From NCBI RefSeq assembly GCF_013410065.1, contig NZ_JACCCW010000002.1, positions 620,001 to 684,000 on the forward strand: 64,000 bases of DNA. Reading direction: 5' to 3'. The notes under the pieces were generated by a model. It saw only the letters and a program-made list of their open reading frames with translations. It ran no database searches and was not told the origin of the DNA. Within the stretch, counting starts at the first letter, position 1; the number at the start of each line of letters is the position of its first letter. Shown one piece after another: positions 44,354-53,809 of the stretch. This stretch comes from Granulicella arctica. Lineage in GTDB: Bacteria; Acidobacteriota; Terriglobia; Terriglobales; Acidobacteriaceae. The translations under genes and the position numbers were made by a program.

Positions 44354-44785
44354 GGAGAGCGGATTCTCTTTCGGTGGGGATTCGGGATCGAGATCTTCCA
44401 TGACGCGAAGGTAGCGGCGCATGTAGCGTAGCGGGTCCTCGGCGGCGGCCATCTCTCGAAGGTGGTAGAGCCAGGCGTTTTCGCGGGAGCTGCGGCGGGT
44501 GTATCCCTTGCGATGGACGACGCCGATCTTTCCGTCGGCCATCTTGCGGGTGAAGGTCTGGGTGGGCATCTGAAAGGTGATGCGGGAGCCGGGCTTCCAG
44601 AAACTGGTGGCGAACTCGTGGGAGAAGAGCAGCGAATAGTAGCGGTGGTGTTTCTCGAGGGCGATGACTGCTTCGGTTGCGTTAACCCAGGGAAGTCCAA
44701 GCTTCAGGCAGTACCAGCGTTTGAACTCGAAGCCATTGGCGCGGGCCTGGGCGATCAGTAGTTGCAACAACTCGAGTCTAGTCAT
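44348..44785 (-). CDS. conserved-looking soluble protein, unknown
   Basis: A 145-residue protein with no signal peptide or membrane span. It begins with two helices (RLELLQLLIAQARANGFEFKRWY) and has an unusual aromatic, positively charged core (KHHRYYSLLFSHEFATSFWKPGS, then FTRKMADGKIGVVHRKGYTRR) and a helical tail. I recognise no family. Its frame is unbroken and codon use matches neighbours. The stop overlaps the DinB gene's end by 6 bases, so the two genes converge with no room for a terminator. Confidence 0.7.
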   Translation of the reverse strand: MTRLELLQLLIAQARANGFEFKRWYCLKLGLPWVNATEAVIALEKHHRYYSLLFSHEFATSFWKPGSRITFQMPTQTFTRKMADGKIGVVHRKGYTRRSSRENAWLYHLREMAAAEDPLRYMRRYLRVMEDLDPESPPKENPLSS

Positions 44786-44894
44786 GGAGGTACACCGTAT
44801 CGACCTCTTCCTTGTAGCTTTTGACCTGAGTCCGCGACGGCTATAGTGTACGTGTGGCGGCAGGGGCTGAGAATATGGTGCGGAGAAAATTATC

Positions 44895-46220
44895 TTGAGT
44901 CTTGAGACCTGGACCGTGTTTGTGCGTCTTATCGACCATGGTTTGTTTCGACATGAGGCAGAGGGTTTGAGGTCTATCTTCGGCGGGAGTTGCCTGCTGG
45001 CGGCTGGGATTGTGCTGGCAGCGGTGTCACTGACGCCAGCAGCATGTGCAGCGCCGCTGCTGAATCAATGGGGGCCGGACGCGGCACAGCACACCGATGC
45101 GATCAACTTCGAGCCGGATGTCCGCGAGGCGCATACGCTGTTCTACAACCTCGACTATGACCGTGCGCTGACTATGTTCGAGAGGGTGCAGCGGGCGCAT
45201 CCGCAGAGCGCGATTGCGATGGACTACGTGTTGATGGTGCTGGTCTTTCGAGAGCTCTACCATCAGGACCTGTTGGACACGACGTACTATGCGCATGACT
45301 CGTTTTTGAGCTCGAAGCGGACGGTGTCTATTCCCGATGGGACGAGGCAACGGATCGAGTCGGTTACCGATGCGGCGATTGCGTTGTGCGATCAGCAGAT
45401 TCACAACAACCCTAACGACAGGAATGCGTGGTTTGCGCGTGGGTATGCGCGGGGGATGCATGCAGCGTTTATCACGCTGGCGGATCACAGCTTTTTGGCG
45501 GCGGCTCGGCAGGGGTTGGCTGCGCGGAACGACAGCGAGCAGGTGCTGAAGCTCGATCCGGGGTATCAGGATGCGAAGATGGCGATCGGGATTCAACAGT
45601 TCGCGGTGGCGAGCTTGCCGCGGCTGGTGCGGATGATGGTTGGGATTGCGGGTGTGGGGGGAAACAAGGAGAAGGGGCTGCAACTGCTGCGGGAGGCGGG
45701 GTCGGGCGGAATGGTGACGCGGGTGGAGTCGCGGACGGCGCTGTCGCTGTTTCTGCGGCACGACGGGCGCTATCCGGAGGCGCTGGCGGTGCAGCGCGGG
45801 CTGGCGCAGGAGTATCCGCACGACTACCTCTTCCGTTTGGAGGAGGCGAACCTGACCAAGGATGAGGGGAATGGGCCGGGCGCGATCGCTGCGTATAAGG
45901 CGGTGCTGGCCGATGCGCGGAAGCCTGGGTACTTCGTCGATCCGCGGTTGCAGATGGCGTGGTTTGGGCTGGCGGATACGGAGCGTGGGCAGAATGATGT
46001 TCGCGACGCCGCGGAGCATTATCTCGATGCGTCGCAGCAGCCGAATTGCAGCGACTGGCTGCGGAAGCGGGCGCAATTGAACGCGGGCCAGATGTTCGAC
46101 CTGCTGCATGACCGGGGGGCGGCGGTGAGGCAGTATCAATATGCGGCCTCGGGTGGTGGAGATCAGTCGCAGGCTGATGCGGCACGGAGGTATATGAAGT
46201 CGCCGTATACGGGTAAGTGA
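44895..46220 (+). CDS. secreted TPR-type protein
   Basis: A 441-residue exported protein with a signal peptide around residues 26-55 (SIFGGSCLLAAGIVLAAVSLTPAACA). Then TPR-like helices from about 80: LFYNLDYDRALTMFERVQRAHPQ, DRNAWFARGYARGMHA, LALKLDPGYQD-like and EALAVQRGLAQEYPHDYLFRLEEANL. No catalytic motif seen. The TTG at 44895 has GGAG 9 bases before, so I chose it, but another TTG farther in is possible. Role probably in protein interaction at the cell surface. Confidence 0.85.
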   Translation: MSLETWTVFVRLIDHGLFRHEAEGLRSIFGGSCLLAAGIVLAAVSLTPAACAAPLLNQWGPDAAQHTDAINFEPDVREAHTLFYNLDYDRALTMFERVQRAHPQSAIAMDYVLMVLVFRELYHQDLLDTTYYAHDSFLSSKRTVSIPDGTRQRIESVTDAAIALCDQQIHNNPNDRNAWFARGYARGMHAAFITLADHSFLAAARQGLAARNDSEQVLKLDPGYQDAKMAIGIQQFAVASLPRLVRMMVGIAGVGGNKEKGLQLLREAGSGGMVTRVESRTALSLFLRHDGRYPEALAVQRGLAQEYPHDYLFRLEEANLTKDEGNGPGAIAAYKAVLADARKPGYFVDPRLQMAWFGLADTERGQNDVRDAAEHYLDASQQPNCSDWLRKRAQLNAGQMFDLLHDRGAAVRQYQYAASGGGDQSQADAARRYMKSPYTGK

Positions 46221-46281
46221 GGGAAGGGAACCTTCCATGGACCGGGGACGTATGTAAAGATGAAGTCTTCGGAGTCATGCC

Positions 46282-46647
46282 ATGTTCTGCTCCATTTGTG
46301 GAAACCAGGTTGAATCGGCAGCACGGTTCTGTTCCTTTTGCGGCGCGTCGCGCAGTGGCGTGGCGACGCCTCCACCTTCATCCGGCGGGGCGTTTCGGAC
46401 ACCGGGCCAGCTTGTGCGGTCGCGTACGTCGCGTGTTATCGCGGGCGTATGCGGCGGCTTTGCCGAGCACTACGGCTGGGATTTGAACCTGGTCCGCATT
46501 ATCACTGCGGTTATCACGTTTTTTACGGTGATGCCGCTGTTTGCGTATCTCGCGGCGTGGATCATCATTCCCGATGGGCAGTATGTGTTGCCCGCACCAC
46601 CTCCACCACCACAAGCAGCATCCACTTCTGAGAGTCCTGTCACTTGA
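46282..46647 (+). CDS. zinc-ribbon PspC-domain membrane protein
   Basis: A 121-residue protein. A zinc ribbon at the N-terminus (CSICGN and CSFCGA, four cysteines), a proline-rich linker, then a PspC domain at about 45-95 (RVIAGVCGGFAEHYGWDLNLVRIITAV and a membrane span FAYLAAWIIIPD). PspC acts in the membrane stress response; this form is shorter and lacks the PspB partner. Its stop overlaps the lysA start by four bases, so the two are cotranslated, though not obviously related in function. Confidence 0.9.
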   Translation: MFCSICGNQVESAARFCSFCGASRSGVATPPPSSGGAFRTPGQLVRSRTSRVIAGVCGGFAEHYGWDLNLVRIITAVITFFTVMPLFAYLAAWIIIPDGQYVLPAPPPPPQAASTSESPVT

Positions 46648-47918
46648 TCATTTCGCATCGCCCTTTTCACTACCGCAACCGTCGGCTGCACTGCGACGGT
46701 GTTGATCTCACCACGCTTGCTGCCGAACAGGGAACGCCGCTGTATGTGTACTCGGCGGAACAGATCATTCATCGGCTTTCGCTGTTTGGGGAGGCCTTTG
46801 CCGGGCGTGCCCATACGGTTTGCTACTCGGTCAAGGCGAACTCGTCTTTGGCTATCTTGAGGTTGCTGGCTGAGCAGGGGGCGGGGTTCGATATCGTCTC
46901 CGGTGGCGAGCTGGAGCGGGTGCGCAAGGCGAGCAAGGCCGCGCTGAAGCGGATTGTGTTCTCTGGCGTGGGTAAGCAAGTGTGGGAGATCGATGCGGCG
47001 CTGAAGGCGGACATCCTGATCTTCAACGTGGAGAGCGAGGCGGAGCTGGCGCTGCTGGCCGAGCGTGCGAAGCTGCTGGGCAAGCGGGCGCGGTTTGCGC
47101 TGCGCGTGAATCCCGATGTCTTCGCGGATACGCATCCGTATATCTCGACGGGGTTGCGGGAGCACAAGTTCGGGATCGACATTGGGCTGGCGCGGGCGAT
47201 CTATCGCAAGGCGGCGAAGAGTGCGTGGCTCGATCCGGCTGGGGTGAGCGTGCATATCGGGTCGCAGATCCGGTCGGTGGAGCCGTTTGCGGCTGCGCTG
47301 AAACGGGTGCTGGCGCTGATCGGGGAGCTGAAGCAGGATGGCATGGATATCCGTTATGTCGATGCGGGCGGCGGGTTGGGAATTGAGTATGGCGCCGGGC
47401 CGTTCGATCCGGAGACGCAGGTGAAGGGCTATGCGGCGGCGCTGCAGCGGATCTTCTCGGAGGCGGGGCTGGACCCGCATCTGCTGCTGGAGCCGGGGAG
47501 ATTTATCGTAGCGCAGGCGGGAGCTTTGCTGACGCAGGTGCTGTATGTGAAGAAGAATGGGGCGAAGACCTTCGTGATTACGGATGCGGGGATGAACGAC
47601 CTGATCCGGCCGTCGCTGTACCAGGCGCACCATGAGATTCTGCCGGTGAAGCAGTCGAAGGGCGCAGAGGATGTGGTGGATGTGGTCGGGCCGGTGTGCG
47701 AGTCAGGAGACTTCTTTGCGCGGGATCGGGCGATGCCGAAGGTGAAGCGGGGGGATCTTGTGGTGCTGCTGGATGCGGGAGCGTATGGGATGAGTTTGAG
47801 TTCGAACTACAACACGCGGTTTCGCCCGGCGGAGGTGCTGGTGGAGGGTGACGAGGCGAGGCTGGTACGGCGGCGGGAGACGATGAAGGATTTGCTCGGG
47901 CCGGAGATTCTGACTTAG
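46644..47918 (+). CDS. lysA: diaminopimelate decarboxylase
   Basis: PLP enzyme making lysine from meso-diaminopimelate. The 424-residue protein shows the PLP lysine in [15 protein letters not shown], the glycine loop [17 protein letters not shown] and [11 protein letters not shown] (substrate cysteine), plus [12 protein letters not shown]. The start is a TTG that overlaps the PspC gene's stop codon. Standard length. A CCGGG-N5-CCCGG hairpin follows the stop and may end the transcript. Confidence 0.95.
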   Translation: MIISHRPFHYRNRRLHCDGVDLTTLAAEQGTPLYVYSAEQIIHRLSLFGEAFAGRAHTVCYSVKANSSLAILRLLAEQGAGFDIVSGGELERVRKASKAALKRIVFSGVGKQVWEIDAALKADILIFNVESEAELALLAERAKLLGKRARFALRVNPDVFADTHPYISTGLREHKFGIDIGLARAIYRKAAKSAWLDPAGVSVHIGSQIRSVEPFAAALKRVLALIGELKQDGMDIRYVDAGGGLGIEYGAGPFDPETQVKGYAAALQRIFSEAGLDPHLLLEPGRFIVAQAGALLTQVLYVKKNGAKTFVITDAGMNDLIRPSLYQAHHEILPVKQSKGAEDVVDVVGPVCESGDFFARDRAMPKVKRGDLVVLLDAGAYGMSLSSNYNTRFRPAEVLVEGDEARLVRRRETMKDLLGPEILT

Positions 47919-47925
47919 CTGGAAG

Positions 47926-47940
47926 CCGGGGACAACCCGG
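47926..47940 (+). terminator. GC-rich hairpin after lysA
   Basis: CCGGG-GACAA-CCCGG with flanking TTAGC/GCTAA pairs at 47915-47944, just past the lysA stop codon. No T-run follows, so it is a weak terminator or a structured message end. Confidence 0.4.
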
Positions 47941-47988
47941 GCTAAAGGGGATGTCATCATACGTCTGCGTTGTTCGAGGATGAGAACG

Positions 47989-48525
47989 ATGATTAAGAAC
48001 CCTATCCAATTCTTTGCAGCTCCACTGGTCGCCGGTTTGTTGCTGGTTACGATGCCTGCGCTGGCTCAGCATCCGGGTGGCGGAGGACATGTCGGCGGTG
48101 GATTTGCTCCGCAGCATGGCCCGGCTCCGTTCCGTGGGACTCCGAATACACAGCCTAATCGCAACTTCGCGGATCATCCGGGACATCCAAATGCTCCGCA
48201 CGTTGAGCCGAACGGGCATTGGGTGGGGCACGATACGGGACGGAATGACCAGAATTACCACCTGGATCATCCGTGGCAGCATGGACATTTTACGGGCGGC
48301 TTCGGGCCGTCCCATGTGTGGCATCTGGGGGGAGGAGGCCCGGCTCGGTTTGGGTTTGGCGGGTTTTTCTTCGACGTCGCGCCGTATGACTATGGTTATT
48401 GCGATGGGTGGAACTGGGACGGGGACGACATCGTGATCTATGACGATCCTGACCATCCGGGCTGGTACCTGGCGTATAACCAGCGGCTCGGGACGTATGT
48501 TCACGTGGAGTATCTGGGAGGCTGA
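47989..48525 (+). CDS. secreted glycine/histidine/proline-rich protein
   Basis: A 178-residue exported protein. The signal peptide ([20 protein letters not shown]) is followed by [12 protein letters not shown] and [16 protein letters not shown], then a tryptophan/tyrosine-rich half with [40 protein letters not shown] and [17 protein letters not shown]. The late [13 protein letters not shown] module looks conserved, but I cannot name a family. The ATG at 47989 leaves a 9-base spacer after GAGG, whereas the ATG at 47980 abuts it. Probably surface-exposed or periplasmic. Confidence 0.8.
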   Translation: MIKNPIQFFAAPLVAGLLLVTMPALAQHPGGGGHVGGGFAPQHGPAPFRGTPNTQPNRNFADHPGHPNAPHVEPNGHWVGHDTGRNDQNYHLDHPWQHGHFTGGFGPSHVWHLGGGGPARFGFGGFFFDVAPYDYGYCDGWNWDGDDIVIYDDPDHPGWYLAYNQRLGTYVHVEYLGG

Positions 48526-48549
48526 GCCGAACGGATGGAGTTTGCTAGG

Positions 48550-48579
48550 GGCCGGACGCTGATCAGCGTCCGGCCTTTT
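48550..48579 (+). terminator. strong terminator between convergent genes
   Basis: Perfect stem GGCCGGACGCT-GATC-AGCGTCCGGCC (11 bp) followed by TTTTC. Located 24 bases past the secreted protein stop and 10 before the pstS stop on the other strand. Confidence 0.92.
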
Positions 48580-48588
48580 CTGTTGTGC

Positions 48589-49662
48589 CTACGGCAAGGG
48601 CTGTCCGGCGGCGGTGAGGTGCTTGAGGGCTTGCTGGTCAAATTGCTTTACGCCTTCGGGTAGGGGAGCGTAATCCAGTTTGGCTGCTTCGGTTTGGCCG
48701 TCGGTGATGATGTATTGGATGAAGGTTTTGAGCGCGGTGCGCTTGGCCCTGTCGGGACCGTCCTGCGGGATGATGAGGAAGGTGAGTGTGGCGATCGGGT
48801 AGGCGTCGGGGGCGGAGGCTGGAGGATTGACGATGGGGGTGCGCGGGTCTTTGGCGAGCTGATCGGTGAATCCGGCGATGGCTGCGGTGGTGCTGGCGGT
48901 GCTGGGTGCGATGTACTTGCCGGCGAGATTTTTGATGCTGGCGACGGGCAGCTTGTTCTGGTTGGCGTAGGTGAGCTCGACGTAGCCGATGGCTCCGGGC
49001 GACTGGCGGACGAGGCCGGTGACGCCCTCGCTGCCCTTGCCTCCGATGCCTGCGGGCCACTGGACGGCGTTGCCTGCGCCGACCTTCTGCTTCCAATCCG
49101 GGCTGACGGCGGCGAGGTAGGTGGTGAAGGCATTGGTGGTGCCGCTGCCGTCGGTGCGATGGGCGACGACGACCTTCACGTTGGGGAGCTGGACGCCGGG
49201 ATTGTCGTGCTGGATGAGCGGGTCCTGCCAGGTGGTGATGGTGCCGAGGAAGATGCCGCTGAGGGCTTCGGCGGAGAGCTGCACAGGCTGTTTGAGGCCG
49301 GGGAGGTTGTAGGTGACGCAGACGGGACCGGCGGTCTCGGGGATCTGGATGACGGGCCGCATGTCGGCGAGCTTTGCGTCGGTGAGGGGGTTGTCGCTGG
49401 CACCGAAGTCGACGGTGCCGGAGCGGACCTGCTCGACGCCGCCGCCGGAGCCGATGGACTGATAGTTGATCTGGATGTCAGGGTGCTTCTGGGTGTAGTC
49501 GTCGGTCCAGTGGGACATGACGGGATAGACGAAGGTGCTGCCTGCGCCGTTCAGGGCTACGGTTGATGTTGAGCTGGATTTGCAGCCGGTGATGCTGACG
49601 ACGAGAAGTGCGGTGATGCCGATGAGGGGTGTCTTGAGATGGTTGAGCTTGTAGCGATTCAT
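48589..49662 (-). CDS. pstS: phosphate-binding protein PstS (orphan)
   Basis: Periplasmic lipoprotein that captures phosphate for the Pst ABC importer. The 357-residue protein has a lipobox (VSITGC), then phosphate-binding strands NGAGSTFVYPVMSHW, GSGGGVEQVRSGTVDFGASDNPLT, HRTDGSGTTNAFTTYL and GAIGYVELTYA. Family length is normal. No pstCAB genes lie in the window, so the gene is isolated or part of a split locus. A terminator for the opposite strand faces its end. Confidence 0.95.
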   Translation of the reverse strand: MNRYKLNHLKTPLIGITALLVVSITGCKSSSTSTVALNGAGSTFVYPVMSHWTDDYTQKHPDIQINYQSIGSGGGVEQVRSGTVDFGASDNPLTDAKLADMRPVIQIPETAGPVCVTYNLPGLKQPVQLSAEALSGIFLGTITTWQDPLIQHDNPGVQLPNVKVVVAHRTDGSGTTNAFTTYLAAVSPDWKQKVGAGNAVQWPAGIGGKGSEGVTGLVRQSPGAIGYVELTYANQNKLPVASIKNLAGKYIAPSTASTTAAIAGFTDQLAKDPRTPIVNPPASAPDAYPIATLTFLIIPQDGPDRAKRTALKTFIQYIITDGQTEAAKLDYAPLPEGVKQFDQQALKHLTAAGQPLP

Positions 49663-49758
49663 GGTGAGGGCTCCGGCTTTCAGTATAGGCAGGGTGGTCG
49701 GGTGGTTGTATCTGATTTGGCCACTACCACTCTTAGGATGGCGAAAGTAGATGAGCGG

Positions 49759-50907
49759 TTACAGCGCGGGTTCCTCACGCATCTCGTCTTCGAGCGCAGA
49801 TACGGATTTGTGCCGTGTGACGCGGTCGCGCAGACGAAGGAACGGGCGCTCCACGAGGATGTGCAGTAGAACTGCTGCTGAGAGACATGTGACGGCGTAG
49901 AGCAGCCAGGATGCTGGGCCCTGCGGCTCGGTGATCTGTGGGAAGCGCAGCATGACCATGTGTGCGACGGCCTTATGGGTGAGGTAGAGGCTGAAGGCGA
50001 GCGTGGCTATCGTCTCTGCGCCAGGAACTCTTATGCGGGCGAGCAGGCCGTTCTTGCTGACGCTAGAAGCTGTGATGAGTCCGAGGCCAAGTGACAGCAG
50101 TGGCAGACCGAGGATGACGCCCCACATGGCGGAGCCGCTATCGCTGCCCAAGTCGTCCTTGCGAAACATCCAGATGACGGAGCCGATGCAGACGGTACCG
50201 GTGAGAAAGAGCGTGTGTCCTCGCTGCATGAGGGCATCCCACCATGTCGGGCGGAAGGTGCGAACGATGGCGAGGGCGACTCCAGTAACGAGGCCGTCGA
50301 GACGCGTATAGCTGGGGTAGTAGATGCCGGTCCAGATATCGTCAGGATGGAGGGAGATGAGAAAGGCGCGGAGACCGATGCCGAAGAGGACGACGGAGGC
50401 GAGTACGGCTACGGTCTTGCGTGTCGATGGGCGGCGCATCAGCAGTGTGACGAGCAGCGGTAACAGGAGGTAGAAGTGTTCTTCCACGCAGAGCGACCAG
50501 GCGTTCGAGAAGGCGCGCTGGTCGAAGGTGAAACCGAAGTTCATCGTGAAGGTCAGGAACTTCCAGAGTGGTGCGAGGCGGGGAGCCTCTCGCCAGCCGG
50601 GTACGAAGACGTAAAGCGCCAGCACCGCAAGATATGCGGGCAAGATGCGGTAGGCGCGCCGACGATAGAACTCCTTAATAGAGAGTTGCTGCCCGGTCAA
50701 ATAGGGCTTGAGCGCTTGCTGGCCGATGAGGAATCCGCTAAGAACGAAGAAGAGGTCAACGCCCATCCAGCCGAAGTATGTGACAGGGAGGATGCTCGAT
50801 GGTAGTTCGCCGAAGATCGTGAGGTGGTAGAGCATGACGACGAGGATGGCGAGCACACGGAGGGTGTCGAGGCCGAAGAGCCGGGCAGGTGCGGCGGCGA
50901 GTTTCAT
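49759..50907 (-). CDS. acyltransferase family 3 (OafA/YrhL-like) membrane protein
   Basis: A 382-residue membrane O-acyltransferase with about ten spans. It begins LFGLDTLRVLAILVVMLYH (the RxxAxxxVxxxH region of the family), then FFVLSGFLIGQQ, the motif NAWSLCVEEHFYLLLPLL and a C-terminal SAAVLLHILVERPFLRLRD. These enzymes add acetyl or other acyl groups to sugars in envelope polysaccharides. It is isolated, with about 260 bases to the next gene. Substrate unknown. Confidence 0.9.
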   Translation of the reverse strand: MKLAAAPARLFGLDTLRVLAILVVMLYHLTIFGELPSSILPVTYFGWMGVDLFFVLSGFLIGQQALKPYLTGQQLSIKEFYRRRAYRILPAYLAVLALYVFVPGWREAPRLAPLWKFLTFTMNFGFTFDQRAFSNAWSLCVEEHFYLLLPLLVTLLMRRPSTRKTVAVLASVVLFGIGLRAFLISLHPDDIWTGIYYPSYTRLDGLVTGVALAIVRTFRPTWWDALMQRGHTLFLTGTVCIGSVIWMFRKDDLGSDSGSAMWGVILGLPLLSLGLGLITASSVSKNGLLARIRVPGAETIATLAFSLYLTHKAVAHMVMLRFPQITEPQGPASWLLYAVTCLSAAVLLHILVERPFLRLRDRVTRHKSVSALEDEMREEPAL

Positions 50908-51166
50908 GTATGGGGTTTCGCAGAGTGCTGAGCCAACTCAGATTACTTCATCGTGGCGGGCCATGATGAAGTGCAAATTTATTTAATTGTGAATGACGCT
51001 CCGGCGGTTTGGGCCTGGCTGGTTTCTGAATCACGGGCAAACCGGAAACTGCCCCACTCCCAATGATCGGAGGTATGAGGAAATCTGTACCCGCACCATG
51101 CTAAACTCGCAAGTTGGAACGCCGTGTACGCTGACGGCGCGCATAGACCACCGCAGAGGGAATACC

Positions 51167-51916
51167 ATGTCCGGCCACTCAAAATGGGCAACAATCAAGC
51201 ATAAAAAGGGCGCGACCGACGCCAAACGTGGCAAGATCTTTACCCGCCTTATCAAGGAAATCACCATCGCTGCGAAGGGCGGCGGCGGAGATCCCGACGG
51301 TAATCCGCGGCTGCGCACGGCGATCGCCGCGGCGAAGGCGGAGAATATGCCTGCCGACAACATCAAGCGCGCGATTCAGCGCGGTACGGGCGAGCTCGAG
51401 GGTGTGAACTACGAGGAGATCACCTACGAGGGCTACGGTCCGGGTGGCGTCGCCATCATCGTCAATGTTTTGACGGATAACAAGAACCGGGCTGTCAGCG
51501 AGATTCGCCATGCCTTCTCAAAGAATGGCGGGAACTTGGGTGAGTCGAACTCGGTTTCGTGGATGTTCTCGAAAAAGGGCGTGATCGTCGTGGCGAAGTC
51601 GGCTGCGTCGGAGGAGAAGATTACCGAGACCGTGCTTGAAGCGGGCGCGGAGGATCTTTCGGACGAGGGCGATACGTGGGAGGTGCTGTCCGCGCCAGCT
51701 GACTTTGAGGCGGTGACGGATGCGCTGAAGGCGGCGAAGATTACACCCGAGCACGCCGAGGTGACGATGATCGCTTCGACGTATACGAAGCTCGAGGGCA
51801 GCCAGGCTAACTCGATGATGCGTCTGCTTGAGGTGCTGGAAGATCTGGACGATGCGCAGAACGTTTACTCGAACTTCGATATGGACGAAGCTGCGATGGC
51901 TGCTGCTGGACACTAG
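51167..51916 (+). CDS. yebC: YebC/PmpR-family regulator
   Basis: A 249-residue protein of the YebC family. Start [20 protein letters not shown], then [45 protein letters not shown] and [16 protein letters not shown], all conserved. Family members act as DNA-binding regulators, or as a factor that eases translation of proline-rich stretches. GAGGG lies 7 bases before the ATG. A 259-base upstream gap presumably carries its promoter. The protein is of normal length. Confidence 0.95.
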   Translation: MSGHSKWATIKHKKGATDAKRGKIFTRLIKEITIAAKGGGGDPDGNPRLRTAIAAAKAENMPADNIKRAIQRGTGELEGVNYEEITYEGYGPGGVAIIVNVLTDNKNRAVSEIRHAFSKNGGNLGESNSVSWMFSKKGVIVVAKSAASEEKITETVLEAGAEDLSDEGDTWEVLSAPADFEAVTDALKAAKITPEHAEVTMIASTYTKLEGSQANSMMRLLEVLEDLDDAQNVYSNFDMDEAAMAAAGH

Positions 51917-51925
51917 GCAACGCTC

Positions 51926-51949
51926 TCCTGCGCATGCAGGAAGATTTTT
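51926..51949 (+). terminator. short hairpin after yebC
   Basis: TCCTGC-GCAT-GCAGGA followed by AGATTTTTA, 10 bases past the yebC stop. Weak stem of 6 bp but T-rich tail. Confidence 0.5.
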
Positions 51950-52045
51950 AGGAGGCCGTTGCTTGCAGGCGGCTTCCTGTCCTCCTCTCAACTGCTCGAC
52001 CCTACCCGTATGAAGGCAGAGCTGCCGAACTGGAGTTGCGTTTTG

Positions 52046-52795
52046 ATGAAGAAGCTACGACGTGTTGGCAGTGCAGGGAGCTGGGCGTTTGCTCTCACCT
52101 TGTTGGTCTCTTTTACAACTGGTGCGGTAGGGCAGATGGATATGAATCCGCTTCATTCTGACGTGGCTGCTGCGAGGCAACCGTTTGAGTTCGGTGCGCT
52201 GGTGCAGGGGGGCAACGGGCTCACGGAGAATCGCGACAATTTTCATTTTCTAATGGCGGGCGTCCATGCGGGCAAGGTGCTGACGAACAACTTCGGCCCT
52301 GGGCTGCTGCATGGGAACTTCGAGTATGCGGTGGAGGCGTTTCCGTTCTGGCAGTCGTATACGCCGAAGTTTCAGCGGGCGGACTGCATTGCCGGTCCGG
52401 TCCCCAATACGATTGAGTGCTCTCCGTTGTATACGGTTGGCGGAACATACTCGGGAGCTTCGGTCACGCCGATTATTCTGCGATGGAATTTTTCCGGAAC
52501 GCGGCGGATGTCCTTCTGGGCGCAGGGTGCAGGCGGGTTGCTGTGGACCAATCACAAGTATCCGGCCTTCGGGTCGTCCACGCTGAATCTGGCGAACGAT
52601 GGGCCGAATACCGATGCGAGTGTGTGGAACTTTACGCCGCAGGGTGGGATGGGGCTGCACTACTTTATCAAGCCGCGCCGGTCGATCGACTTCAGCGCGA
52701 ATGCAGTTCATATTTCGAGCGCATCGCTGGGTGATAAGAATCCGGGCGTGAATGCAAGCGTCCAGTTCTCGCTGGGCTATACCTGGTGGAAGTAG
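52046..52795 (+). CDS. PagL-like lipid A 3-O-deacylase (acyloxyacyl hydrolase)
   Basis: A 249-residue outer-membrane beta-barrel with a signal peptide (MKKLRRVGSAGSWAFALTLL). Conserved C-terminal motif NAVHISSASLGDKNPGVN carries the catalytic His and Ser, and the strand FSLGYTWWK closes the barrel. Usual PagL motif is HxSNA; here the asparagine is serine, which would change the oxyanion pocket. It removes an acyl chain from lipid A if active. The ATG at 52046 follows TGGAG with a normal spacing; an ATG at 52010 would give an odd leader. Close to ftcD but probably unrelated. Confidence 0.85.
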   Translation: MKKLRRVGSAGSWAFALTLLVSFTTGAVGQMDMNPLHSDVAAARQPFEFGALVQGGNGLTENRDNFHFLMAGVHAGKVLTNNFGPGLLHGNFEYAVEAFPFWQSYTPKFQRADCIAGPVPNTIECSPLYTVGGTYSGASVTPIILRWNFSGTRRMSFWAQGAGGLLWTNHKYPAFGSSTLNLANDGPNTDASVWNFTPQGGMGLHYFIKPRRSIDFSANAVHISSASLGDKNPGVNASVQFSLGYTWWK

Positions 52796-52826
52796 TAATA
52801 GTTTTGAGTTTTGCTGAAATCTTTTT

Positions 52827-53753
52827 ATGACCCCTGATTCCATCATCGAATGCGTCCCGAATTTTTCTGAGGGAGTGGACCGCGACGTGGTGAGCCGCAT
52901 CGTGGCGTCGATGCAGGTGGAGCAGGTTCACCTGCTGGACTGGTCGCTGGATGGGGCGCACAACCGCTCGGTGGTGACGCTGGCTGGGCCGCCTGAAGCG
53001 GTGGTTGAGGCGGCGGTGCGGGCGGTGGGTACGGCGGCGAAGCTGATTGACCTGACGCAGCAGAACGGTGTTCATCCGCGTATTGGTGCGGCGGATGTGG
53101 TGCCGTTTGTCCCTGTGAGTGGGCTGTCGCTGGCGGAGTGTGCAATGCTGGCGCGGCAGGCGGGTTTGCAGATCTGGCGGCGATATGGCGTGCCGGTGTA
53201 CTTCTATGGCGCGGCGGCGGCTCGGCCCGATCGTGTGCTGCTGGAAGATGTGCGGCGCGGGCAGTTCGAGGGGTTGCGGGAGGCGTCGATGAAGGATGCC
53301 TCGCGCCGTCCGGATATTGGTGGCCCGGAGCTTCATGCGACTGCGGGGGCGAGCGCGGTGGGTGCGCGTAGTTTTTTGATCGCTTACAACATGTACCTGG
53401 ATCAGCCGGATATTACCGCGGCTCGGGCGATTGCGCGGGAGATTCGTGCTGCCAATGGTGGTCTGCATGGCGTGAAGTCGATTGGCGTGCTGTGCGATGG
53501 GCGGGCGCAGGTCTCGATGAACATTACGGACTATCGCAAGACACCGATGCATATGGTGCATGCGAAGGTCCAGGCGCTGGCGCGGCATCATGGGGTCAAC
53601 ACTGCGGAGGGCGAGCTGATCGGCCTGATTCCGGAGGACGCGTACGACGCGGACGCGGTGTGGGTGAAGGAGATTCCGGGGTTCCGGGCCGAGGCCAAGG
53701 TGCTGGAGCAGAAGCTGCATCATCCGATGGAGTGGCCCAGCGTCGGTATATAA
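52827..53753 (+). CDS. ftcD: glutamate formimidoyltransferase
   Basis: Transfers the formimino group from formimino-glutamate to tetrahydrofolate in histidine breakdown. The 308-residue protein is the transferase domain only, without the cyclodeaminase. It shows IECVPNFSEGVDRDVV, HLLDWSLDGAHNRSVVTLAG, the catalytic region NGVHPRIGAADVVPFVP, and KSIGVLCDGRAQVSMNITDY. Start lacks a clear ribosome site. No other hut genes are in the window. Good family match over the whole length. Confidence 0.95.
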   Translation: MTPDSIIECVPNFSEGVDRDVVSRIVASMQVEQVHLLDWSLDGAHNRSVVTLAGPPEAVVEAAVRAVGTAAKLIDLTQQNGVHPRIGAADVVPFVPVSGLSLAECAMLARQAGLQIWRRYGVPVYFYGAAAARPDRVLLEDVRRGQFEGLREASMKDASRRPDIGGPELHATAGASAVGARSFLIAYNMYLDQPDITAARAIAREIRAANGGLHGVKSIGVLCDGRAQVSMNITDYRKTPMHMVHAKVQALARHHGVNTAEGELIGLIPEDAYDADAVWVKEIPGFRAEAKVLEQKLHHPMEWPSVGI

Positions 53754-53809
53754 CGTAGGCGCATAACGTATATGCTGGAAGCGTGGGCATTGTTGCAAGG
53801 AGCAGAGCG

